DNA of 64,000 nucleotides from Dyella_B sp036746095 (GTDB taxonomy: Bacteria > Pseudomonadota > Gammaproteobacteria > Xanthomonadales > Rhodanobacteraceae). Below the pieces are notes generated by a model. That model was not told the origin of the DNA. It saw nothing but the letters and a program-made list of their open reading frames with translations, and did not search any database. Made by a program: the position numbers and the translations under genes. The stretch is from the NCBI RefSeq assembly GCF_036746095.1, contig NZ_DAIOEU010000012.1:1-64000 (forward strand), written 5' to 3'. Below, one piece after another: positions 56,373 through 64,000 of the stretch. The first letter of the stretch is position 1. Each line of letters opens with the position of its first letter.

Positions 56373-57809
56373 ATGAGCCTGATCACCGACATGATCCGCC
56401 GCAAATCCGTCGCAGCCATGCAACAGGAAACCGGCGAACGCAGCGGACTGCGTCGCGTACTCGGTTTATGGCAACTCACCGCGATCGGTCTGGGCGGCAT
56501 CATCGGCGTCGGCATCTTCGTATTGACCGGCACCGTGGCCGCCACGCAAGCCGGGCCAGCCGTGGTGCTCTCGTTCCTGCTCGCGGGCATCGCCAGCGCT
56601 GCCGCGGCACTGTGCTATGCGGAGTTCTCCGGACTCATTCCCGTCTCCGGCAGTGCATACACGTATGGCTATGCCGTGCTCGGCGAATTTGCCGGCTGGG
56701 TGATCGGCTGGGATCTGCTGCTGGAATACGCCTTGATCGCCGCCGTCGTCGCGGTGGGCTGGTCCGGTTACGTACAAGCGCTGCTGGATGCGGCCGGCAT
56801 CCCGCTGCCGGTCTGGGCGCAAGGCGCTTACGGCAGCGCGCCGGGACGCCTGTTCAACCTGCCTGCCGTGGTGGTGTCGATAGCGATCACTGCCTTGCTG
56901 GCCATGCGCATGCAGTGGGGTGCGCGGTTCAACACCACCATCGTGGCAATCAAGATCGCCGCTGCCGCGGGCATCGTGGTGGCTGGCGTCGCCTACGTCA
57001 AACCCGAGCGCTGGCATCCTTTCATGCCATTCGGCGTGCACGGCGTAGTGACCGGTGCCGCGGTAGTGTTCTTCGCTGTGTTCGGTTACGACATGCTCAC
57101 CACGGCCGCGGAGGAATCGCGTAATCCGCAACGCGACCTGCCCCGCGCGGTACTGTTGTCGCTGGGCATTGCGATGCTGCTTTATTTCGCCATCTGCCTG
57201 GTGCTCACCGGCATCGTGCCGTACACCACACTGAACACGCCCGCGCCCGTGGCGAGCGCATTCAGCGCCATCGGCATGCCGCAAGTGATGGTGGCGATCT
57301 CGCTGGCATCGATCTGTGGCATCACCAGCGTGATCTTCGCCAACCTGCTTGCCGGTGCGCGGATCTGGTTCGCGTTATCGCGCGATGGCCTGCTGCCGGG
57401 CTGGTTCGCCAAGGTGCATCCGCGCTGGCATACACCGCATCGAACCACCTTTCTGCTTGGTGCCGTCACCGCGATCGCGTCCGGCCTGTTTCCGCTGGAT
57501 GAGCTCGCCAAGCTGGTCAACATCGGCGTGCTCAGCGCCTTTATCGTGATCTGCACGGCAGTGGCTGTGCTGCGCTGGCGCCAACCCGACCTGGAACGCC
57601 CTTTCCGCACGCCACTGGTGCCGCTGGTGCCGATCATCGGCGTGGGCTTTTCCTGCTGGCTGATCTGGGGCTTGCCTACCATCACGTACTGGCGCTTCGG
57701 CTTGTGGCTGCTCGTGGGCCTGGTGGTGTATGTCAGCTATGGGCGCCATCACAGTCGCTTGGGCGCATCCGGTGATGCCATGACGGGTGTGCGCGAATCC
57801 GCATCGTAG
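56373..57809 (+). CDS. APC-family amino-acid permease
   Basis: A 478-residue inner-membrane transporter with about twelve TM helices. It begins with the cationic-amino-acid-transporter-like GLGGIIGVGIFVLTG motif in TM1, and has the FFAVFGYDMLTTAAEESRNP conserved loop of the CAT/YfnA group. The substrate cannot be read from sequence; in this context hydroxyproline or a proline-rich peptide product is an attractive guess. The start is ATG 56373 with AAGGGG upstream. Confidence 0.9.
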   Translation: MSLITDMIRRKSVAAMQQETGERSGLRRVLGLWQLTAIGLGGIIGVGIFVLTGTVAATQAGPAVVLSFLLAGIASAAAALCYAEFSGLIPVSGSAYTYGYAVLGEFAGWVIGWDLLLEYALIAAVVAVGWSGYVQALLDAAGIPLPVWAQGAYGSAPGRLFNLPAVVVSIAITALLAMRMQWGARFNTTIVAIKIAAAAGIVVAGVAYVKPERWHPFMPFGVHGVVTGAAVVFFAVFGYDMLTTAAEESRNPQRDLPRAVLLSLGIAMLLYFAICLVLTGIVPYTTLNTPAPVASAFSAIGMPQVMVAISLASICGITSVIFANLLAGARIWFALSRDGLLPGWFAKVHPRWHTPHRTTFLLGAVTAIASGLFPLDELAKLVNIGVLSAFIVICTAVAVLRWRQPDLERPFRTPLVPLVPIIGVGFSCWLIWGLPTITYWRFGLWLLVGLVVYVSYGRHHSRLGASGDAMTGVRESAS

Positions 57810-57890
57810 GTGGGAGCGAAGCGCAGCCGAACCCCACTTCGCATGACCGTGCTGCGAGCACGTTGGGGTTCGCGGTCTCCTCGCCCCATC
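57810..57890. repeat. Imperfect palindrome after the permease
   Basis: GTAGGTGGGAGCGA and the reverse-complement-like TCGCCCCATCTAC are part of an imperfect inverted repeat; the inner arms share CCGAACCCCA / TTGGGGTTCG. It may mark the permease 3' end. Confidence 0.5.
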
Positions 57891-57978
57891 TACGGCCATG
57901 CCAACTATGCACAAATCCGCATGCAAGCCGCGGTATTTCACCAAGACCTCCCCTTGCGGCAGTCGCACCATCCCAATG

Positions 57979-58047
57979 GGCCCGTGCACGACGCCGCCTC
58001 TACCGGGTAACACGCCGGTACCCTCCTCCCCAAGACGTGCACGGGCC
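57979..58047. ncRNA. Candidate structured RNA / hairpin element
   Basis: Perfect 12-bp outer arms GGCCCGTGCACG (57979-57990) and CGTGCACGGGCC (58036-58047) enclose an inner 6-bp stem TACCGG (58001-58006) with CCGGTA (58015-58020). On the plus strand it is followed by ATTTTCATGTCTTT. It lies between the permease and the decayed glycosidase gene. No known riboswitch was recognised; the strand and function are open. Confidence 0.4.
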
Positions 58048-58104
58048 ATTTTCATGTCTTTGCTGCGCGCGTGACGGCATGCCGTCTGCGAAGAGGTTCA
58101 TCGC

Positions 58105-59210
58105 GTGGATCGTCGACGTTTTCCGCAAGGCTTGGCTACCACAGGCGCCGCGGTCGGATTGACGGGAATACGGGGCGGCGAGGCCGCATCGTCGCCGCTC
58201 CCGCGTCCCGTTCCGCCTCCGCTACGCGTGCCTGCGCAAAGCCTGTCGCTGCTGGGGCATCATCGCTGGCGAGCTTTACATCAGCTGATCGCGATTGGCA
58301 GGTCTTCGAAGACCTGCGCGATCCGCACGGCGCACTGACGCTGAGCGACGACAACACGACGTGCGTGTTGCGCAAGCGCACCGAAGCGGTTCATGCGGAA
58401 CCCGACGTTCCTTATTCCGGCGTGAAGCTGGCGGATATCGCGCTGGCGGAAGCGGATCTGCTGGCCGCTCATCTTCTGCGCCACGGCGAACCGCCGGAAG
58501 ACGAGATGCGCCGCGCCACCGGCGCTCGCGAGCTGATGGTGCGACCGGGTGGCGTCCATCCGAAATACGGCGCGGTGGATCGCGACTACTACGGCAACGA
58601 GTACGACGGCCTCCAGGACACCTTTACCAGTCGCTCTATGCGAACCTGGAGTGGGGACGTTTCGCGCAAGCCGCCGCCATGCTGGACGAATACTTCAACG
58701 ATTTCCTGCAACCGAACGGCATGATCAATACGCGTGGTGCGGAGACCGGGCAAATTGGCCTGGCCTTGTCGCTGCTTGCGCGCTATTTCCACTACACCGG
58801 CGATGGTGCGCTGCTCAACAACCATCGCACCGGCGCAACGGACCGTTCCCCTGTTGCTGCGCTGGATGCTGGTATCTGAGGACAGCGCGGGCGAAGCGTT
58901 GTACCTGGGTCGCGCCATTCCACGCGCATGGATGGGCAGCGGGCAATCGATCGACATCAGCGACGCGCCAACACGCTGGGGACGCACCGGCTTTCAACTG
59001 CGCGTCACTGCCGACGGTGGGTGGAAGGCAGCGTCACCCTGCCCCGACCACGGCGCCCCCACGACATGGCTGAGCATGCGCGCTCCGGCAGGCAAGCGAT
59101 TGGCCACCGCGCAAATAGACGGCTTGACGGCCGTTTGCCAGGACGACGCGGTGAAATTGCAGGGCGAACCCGGCCAGCGCATGCATCTTCACGCACACTT
59201 TACGCAGTGA
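58105..59210 (+). pseudogene. Decayed Tat-exported glycosidase-like gene
   Basis: Four fragments in three frames read as one broken gene. (1) 58105-58265: Tat-type signal MDRRRFPQGLATTGAAVGL. (2) ~58265-58620: DRDWQVFEDLRDPHGALTL, then VHPKYGAVDRDYYGNEYDG. (3) ~58620-58850: YANLEWGRFAQAAAMLDEYF, then RGAETGQIGLALSLLARYF. (4) ~58850-59210: a C-terminal part with YLGRAIPRAWMGSGQSIDI. The style resembles six-hairpin glycosidase-type enzymes with a large internal deletion. Family assignment is tentative. It sits just before the intact GH127 gene. Confidence 0.6.
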
Positions 59211-59224
59211 TGGCCTATCGCACG

Positions 59225-59245
59225 ATGTTTATGCGAAATTCCGCA
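59225..59245. promoter_or_regulatory. Second copy of the palindromic operator, before GH127
   Basis: TGCGAAATTCCGCA preceded by ATGTTTA; 19 of 21 bases are identical to the site at 48140-48160. It lies 133 bp upstream of the GH127 start. Likely bound by the same regulator. Confidence 0.65.
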
Positions 59246-59377
59246 CCCAAGTGCAGTAATTGGCACAAGACGTCTCGTTGATTATTACGGCAGGATGAAA
59301 CCCGAGCACATTTCATATTACTTGTATTATCAAAACGAGATTCGGCCGTCACCAGCGTTTTTTTCCGGGGGAGTGGC

Positions 59378-61333
59378 ATGCAACACGGGGTAGACCAACG
59401 CAGGCGTTTTCTCAAGGGTGCGGCAACCGCCCTTGTCGCAGCCGTCGCAGCACCGCGCGCAGGCGCATTCGACCTGGCCGAACCGGCCGGCACATCAAAA
59501 TCGTCCAAGCAAGCCATCCCCGATCAACCCGTACGCTGCGTGCAGCCGTTTGCGCTGGAGCAGGTGCATCTGCTGGATAGCGATTTCACGCGTGCCGCCG
59601 ACATCAACCGGCGTTATCTGCTGAGCCTGCCCACCGACCGGCTGATGCATACCTTCCGCCTCCAAGCCGGCATCGCCTCGCACGCGACGCCGCTGGGTGG
59701 CTGGGAGAAGCCCGATTGTGAACTGCGCGGCCATTTTGCCGGCGGCCATTACCTGTCTGCTTGTGCGCTGGCGTATGCCAGCCATGGCGACGAGGCGCTC
59801 AAGGCGCGCGGCGATGAACTGGTGAAGGCGCTTGCCGCCTGCCAGCGCCCGAACGGCTATCTCAGCGCCTTCCCCGAAAGCTTCTTCGATCGCTTGAGCC
59901 GCGGCCAGAAAGTGTGGGCACCGTTCTACACCACCCACAAGATCCAGGCCGGCATGCTCGACATGTATCGCCTTGCCGGCAACCAGCAAGCGCTGCAAGT
60001 CGCCACCGGCATGGGCGACTGGCTGGTGCATTGGCTCAACGGTTTTTCCGACGCTGACATGGCGCACATCCTCAAGACCGAATACGGCGGTACCAACGAT
60101 TCGATGTATGAGCTGTATGCGATCACCGGCAACGAGCGCTATCGCGATGCGGCGCATCGTTTCGACCAGGCGTCGCTGTTCGATCCGCTGGCTACCTATA
60201 GCGATCAATTGAAGGGGCTGCACGCCAATACGCAGGTTCCCAAGATCATTGGCGCGGCGCGACGCTACGAACTGACCGGCGAACCGCGCTACCGGCGCCT
60301 GGCCGAGTTCTTCTGGGAAACCGTCACGCAGAACCGCACTTACGCGACGGGCGGCACCAGCAATGGCGAATTCTGGCAGACCGGCCCCGGCGACCTGAAA
60401 GGGCAGCTCGGTTTGTATACGGCCGAATCCTGCGTGGCGTACAACATGTTGAAGCTCACGCGCCACGTCTACAGCTGGAACGGCGATCCACGCGCCTTCG
60501 ACTACTACGAACGCACGCTCTACAACGCCCGGCTCGGCACCCAGGATGCGGACGGGATGAAGCTTTATTTTTACCCGCTGCGTGCGGGCGCCAACAAGTT
60601 CTACAACTCGCCCACCGATTCGTTCTGGTGTTGCACCGGCACCGGTGCGGAAGAGTTTGCGCGCTTCAACGACAACATCTACTTCCACGACGGGGACGAT
60701 CTCTACGTCAACCTGTTCGTACCTTCCGAACTGAACTGGCATGAACAAGGCATCGCCTTGCGCCAAGAGACGCGCTTCCCGCGCGAACAACGCACCACCG
60801 TGCAAATCAAGCTGACGCAACCGAAGCAGTTCGCGCTGCATTTGCGCATTCCTTCCTGGATCGGTGCCAACGCGAAAGTGCGGGTGAATGGCCAGGCATT
60901 GGATGCGTTTGCTTCGCCCGGCAGCTATCTGAGCGTGCGGCGCGAATGGCACGATGGCGACCGTGTCGAACTCGATCTGCCGATGCAGCTGCACACCATG
61001 CCGCTACCTGGCGACGACAGCCAGATCGCCATGCTGTACGGACCGCTGGTGCTGGCGGCGCGGCTTGGCGGCCAAGGCCTGACGCATGCCGTGCAGTACG
61101 GCGGCTACGGTACCGGTCCGGATCCGGAACCACCTGCGCAACCTGCGCCGCGCATCACGGCAGCCACCCCGAACACGACCGATTGGATGCGCATCGTCTC
61201 CGCGGACGAACTGCGCTTTGAAGCCACCACCAGCCAGGGCAAACAGGCGGTTGCGCCGTTGAACGAGATCTACGGCGAACGCTATGCGGTGTACTGGCAG
61301 AACGATAACGACAGATCTTCCGGCAACGGATGA
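59378..61333 (+). CDS. Tat-exported GH127-type beta-L-arabinofuranosidase
   Basis: A 651-residue enzyme with a twin-arginine signal (RRRFLKGAATALVAA). It belongs to the GH127/GH146 (former DUF1680) family, retaining beta-L-arabinofuranosidases that release Araf from hydroxyproline-linked oligosaccharides or arabinan. The Zn/Cys site is complete: Glu350 and Cys352 (AESCVAY), Cys418 (nucleophile) and Cys419 (FWCCTGTG), matching HypBA1 Glu338, Cys340, Cys417 and Cys418. A GGGGGAG ribosome binding site lies just before ATG 59378. Placed beside hydroxyproline catabolism and a receptor, it probably deglycosylates extensin-type substrates (inference). Confidence 0.9.
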   Translation: MQHGVDQRRRFLKGAATALVAAVAAPRAGAFDLAEPAGTSKSSKQAIPDQPVRCVQPFALEQVHLLDSDFTRAADINRRYLLSLPTDRLMHTFRLQAGIASHATPLGGWEKPDCELRGHFAGGHYLSACALAYASHGDEALKARGDELVKALAACQRPNGYLSAFPESFFDRLSRGQKVWAPFYTTHKIQAGMLDMYRLAGNQQALQVATGMGDWLVHWLNGFSDADMAHILKTEYGGTNDSMYELYAITGNERYRDAAHRFDQASLFDPLATYSDQLKGLHANTQVPKIIGAARRYELTGEPRYRRLAEFFWETVTQNRTYATGGTSNGEFWQTGPGDLKGQLGLYTAESCVAYNMLKLTRHVYSWNGDPRAFDYYERTLYNARLGTQDADGMKLYFYPLRAGANKFYNSPTDSFWCCTGTGAEEFARFNDNIYFHDGDDLYVNLFVPSELNWHEQGIALRQETRFPREQRTTVQIKLTQPKQFALHLRIPSWIGANAKVRVNGQALDAFASPGSYLSVRREWHDGDRVELDLPMQLHTMPLPGDDSQIAMLYGPLVLAARLGGQGLTHAVQYGGYGTGPDPEPPAQPAPRITAATPNTTDWMRIVSADELRFEATTSQGKQAVAPLNEIYGERYAVYWQNDNDRSSGNG

Positions 61334-61605
61334 ACTTAAGTGCGCCCGCCGTGACCACGGTGAGCGCCGATCAGGAACGATCCGCAGCAGTGAGCGCTCG
61401 CCGCTGCGTTCGTCAAGGGGGACGGCAAGGCGCTTGCGCCGAGCCATAAGGATTCATCGCAAATAACCATTGCGCATGCCGCCTCCGGGACGGCAGCGAG
61501 CAGGCATGGAGCCTTTCAACCTTGTCTTCCATCTGTGCCGCTTGCCGGTGCACGGATGCTGCTGTGCCTGTCATTGGCATCACCACCATCGTCACGCCCC
61601 TTCCA
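61334..61605. other. Gap upstream of the last receptor
   Basis: About 270 bp between GH127 and the receptor. No operator copy, terminator or gene recognised. Confidence 0.4.
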
Positions 61606-61618
61606 GCGAGAGAACAAC

Positions 61619-64000
61619 ATGGTCAGTGCATCTTCTGTTTCGGTCAGTTCTTCATCCCATCGCCGTTTCTCGCTGATGGCGCAGGCCATTCGCGTAGCGC
61701 TGACGTTCGGCTTGCTGGCAAGCGGCTCGCTGTATGCGCAAGACAACGGCACGACGTCGTCAACGCAAAACAACGACACCTCCGACGCCAAGGCCAAGAC
61801 CCTCCAGGCCGTCACGGTGACCGGTTCGTTGATCCGGCGCGTCGACGTGGAAACGGCCAATCCCGTTACCACCATCGATAGCGGGCAGATCGTCGCCAGC
61901 GGCAAGCCGACCCTGGGCGACCTGATGCAGAACCTGCCATCCGTGGCAGGCAACGCGACCAATCCCAGCATCAACAGCGGCGGTGGCACCGGCGCATCGA
62001 CCGTTTCATTGCGCGGCCTGGGTGACAACCGCACCTTGGTGCTGGTGAATGGGCATCGCGTGGCCTACGACGACGTCAACAGCATTCCGGCCAACATGAT
62101 CGATCGCGTCGAAGTGCTTACCGATGGCGCGTCGTCGATCTACGGTTCGGATGCAATCGGCGGCGTAGTGAACTTCATCCTGAAGGATCACTATCAAGGC
62201 GTGCAGGTAAGTGCCGACTACGGTGAAAGCTCGCACAGCGATGGCAATCGCCGCAGCTTCAATCTGCTGGCGGGGCTATCCGGCGACCGCGGAAAATTCA
62301 TCGTATCGCTCACGCACCAGACGCAGAATCCGATTGCATCCGGCGCCCGCGACTACTCGGCGTACACGTTGGGCTTCCGCAATGGCCAGGTCGTGAGAGT
62401 GGGCTCCTCGGCGACGCCCGGTGGGTTGATCCAGGACGCCAGCGGCACCTATGTCACGCTCAACAGCGGCACCACGGGCGCCCCCACGCTGACGGACTAT
62501 CACCCGTACAACTCGACCACCGACTCCTACAACTACGCGCCTTACAACTTGCTGCTCACGCCGCAGGACCGCACGAACATCTCGCTGTTCGGCTCCTACA
62601 AAGTCACGCCGAACGTCGAAGCCTACTTCAACATGTTCTATACCCGGACGTCGGCCTCTTCGATCATCGCGCCGGTGCCGATCTTCGCGAACTCGGATGA
62701 TTTCCTGATTCCGTCCACCAATTACTACAACCCGTTCGGACTCAACTTCGGCACCGATCGCACCACCGGCAACGGCTACAACGATTTCGATATCCGCCTG
62801 ACCTCGTTGGGCAACCGCACCTACGTCAACAAGACCTACGATTTTCAATTCACACCTGGCATACGCGGCAACTTCGGCGACAGCAGCTGGCAATGGAACG
62901 TGGATTTCAATTACGGCAAGGTCAGGCAGAAAACGCTGAACAATGGATTCCTCGACTACGCGGCCTTCGAGCAGGCGATCGGTCCGTCATTCCTGGCCGG
63001 CAATGGCGTGGTCACCTGCGGCACGCCCGCGGCACCGGTTGCCAATTGCACGCCGATCAACATCTTCAACCCCAACGACCCTGCCTCGATTGCGGCCTTG
63101 AAGAAGCTGGTGGTGAATCCCGATTCGTTCTACCGCTATACGCTCGAACAATTTGAAATGGGCGCCAACGGTGAGCTGTTCGACTTGCCGGCCGGCGCGG
63201 TGAATCTTGCCGCCGGCCTTTCGTATCGCCGCGAATCGCAATCCGATGGCACCGATACGCCCAATGCCATTGCGATCAACGATGGCCCATATGCCGGCCT
63301 TTGCGGCGTGGTGGAGTTCTGCGCCACTAAGCTCAGCGGCAGCTACAACGTGAAAGAGGCTTACGGCGAACTGTTCGTGCCGGTACTGGCCGACCTGCCC
63401 TTCGTGCATTCCTTGAACATCGACATCGGTTCGCGCTTCTCGCGCTATAGCCTGTCGGGCAGCACCACCAACAGCAAGATTGCCCTGGAATGGAAGCCGA
63501 TTGCCGACCTGCTGGTGCGCGGCACGGCATCGCAGGTGTTCCGCGCGCCGAACATCAACGAACTGTTCGCCGGCACCGCGGGCGGTGCCGACGCCGCCAC
63601 CGACATCTGCAATGGCTACACCGGCGGACATCCGCAGGCCTGCGCGAACGTGCCGACCGATGGCAGCTTCCAGCAGGCCAACCCGCAGCTCGGCGTAAGG
63701 GGCTCCGGTTCGGTCGCGGCCGGCTATGACCTGAAACCGGAATACGGCCATTCATTCGACTACGGCGTGGTCTACGACCCGCACTGGCTGCCGGGCCTGT
63801 CGCTCAGCGCCGATGCATGGCGCATTCAATTGCGCGATACCATCGTGGACGGTCTAGACCCGACCACCATCCTCAACGAGTGCTACTTCAGCGACCGGCT
63901 TTGCAGCCTGGTCCATCGCGCCGGCAACGGCCAGATCAGCTACATCAGCCTGCCTACCGTCAACCTCGGCGAAACCTCGGCCAGCGGCATCGATTCGACC
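61619..64000 (+). CDS. TonB-dependent receptor (partial, runs off the window)
   Basis: An open frame from ATG 61619 to the window end (794 codons, no stop). Signal peptide (about 18-41, ending SLYA), a TonB-box-like stretch (LQAVTVTGSLIRR), then a plug with VLVNGHRVAYDDVNSIP and YGSDAIGGVVNFILK. The barrel strands follow. It belongs to the long Xanthomonadales receptor type paired with glycan-degrading enzymes. Position after GH127 suggests uptake of arabinosylated peptides or oligosaccharides (inference). C-terminus not in window. Confidence 0.9.
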   Translation, partial: MVSASSVSVSSSSHRRFSLMAQAIRVALTFGLLASGSLYAQDNGTTSSTQNNDTSDAKAKTLQAVTVTGSLIRRVDVETANPVTTIDSGQIVASGKPTLGDLMQNLPSVAGNATNPSINSGGGTGASTVSLRGLGDNRTLVLVNGHRVAYDDVNSIPANMIDRVEVLTDGASSIYGSDAIGGVVNFILKDHYQGVQVSADYGESSHSDGNRRSFNLLAGLSGDRGKFIVSLTHQTQNPIASGARDYSAYTLGFRNGQVVRVGSSATPGGLIQDASGTYVTLNSGTTGAPTLTDYHPYNSTTDSYNYAPYNLLLTPQDRTNISLFGSYKVTPNVEAYFNMFYTRTSASSIIAPVPIFANSDDFLIPSTNYYNPFGLNFGTDRTTGNGYNDFDIRLTSLGNRTYVNKTYDFQFTPGIRGNFGDSSWQWNVDFNYGKVRQKTLNNGFLDYAAFEQAIGPSFLAGNGVVTCGTPAAPVANCTPINIFNPNDPASIAALKKLVVNPDSFYRYTLEQFEMGANGELFDLPAGAVNLAAGLSYRRESQSDGTDTPNAIAINDGPYAGLCGVVEFCATKLSGSYNVKEAYGELFVPVLADLPFVHSLNIDIGSRFSRYSLSGSTTNSKIALEWKPIADLLVRGTASQVFRAPNINELFAGTAGGADAATDICNGYTGGHPQACANVPTDGSFQQANPQLGVRGSGSVAAGYDLKPEYGHSFDYGVVYDPHWLPGLSLSADAWRIQLRDTIVDGLDPTTILNECYFSDRLCSLVHRAGNGQISYISLPTVNLGETSASGIDST

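Noticed and set aside
57375..58055. 226-codon minus-strand frame over the permease 3' end
   Set aside because: Antisense shadow of the permease and the hairpin element.

Overview
The window reads as a chromosomal stretch of a GC-rich gammaproteobacterium of the Xanthomonadales, most likely Rhodanobacteraceae (Dyella/Luteibacter/Rhodanobacter-like). This is inferred from the lgt-thyA-folA order, the OxyR, SapC and Oar-type receptor proteins, the ESPR-type trimeric adhesin, and many dispersed palindromic REP-like repeats. No rRNA, tRNA or CRISPR was seen.

Layout. 0-9.7 kb: a SapC-family protein, an HNH endonuclease, an unusual short DXS next to an HpnN-type MMPL/RND lipid transporter, a TonB-dependent receptor and prmC. 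9.8-13 kb: oxyR, an exported alpha/beta hydrolase and a lipoprotein form of RidA. 13.4-29.4 kb: a surface/secretion block with two exported subtilisin-like proteases, a 3408-residue trimeric autotransporter adhesin, a 730-bp upstream region holding a 10-bp-phased repeat array plus a perfect palindrome, and an OmpR-family regulator that lacks the phosphoacceptor Asp. 29.5-41.8 kb: an exported M1 aminopeptidase, the rubrerythrin / Fe-S oxidoreductase / DUF3501 set, apt, DUF2007, a Nudix-ThiE fusion, folA, thyA, lgt and an exported S9 peptidase. The thyA leader contains a nested inverted repeat that covers its ribosome binding site. 41.8-48.1 kb: an Oar-like receptor, a lytic transglycosylase, a 112-bp foldback palindrome and an IS110 element whose long left flank probably encodes its bridge RNA.

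48.1-64 kb is the most coherent functional region. A tightly overlapping operon encodes the complete trans-4-hydroxy-L-proline to 2-oxoglutarate pathway: epimerase, three-subunit D-hydroxyproline dehydrogenase, deaminase and semialdehyde dehydrogenase. It is followed by an exported DUF885 peptidase, an amino-acid permease, a decayed Tat-exported glycosidase-like gene, a Tat-exported GH127-type beta-L-arabinofuranosidase with the full Zn/Cys site, and a TonB-dependent receptor that runs off the window. Hydroxyproline carrying beta-L-arabinofuranosides is the hallmark of plant extensins. A near-identical palindromic operator precedes both the hydroxyproline operon and the GH127 gene. I infer a co-regulated locus for using hydroxyproline-rich plant cell-wall glycoproteins.

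Read-outs that rest only on inspection (no alignment or folding program was run) are marked as inference in each entry.
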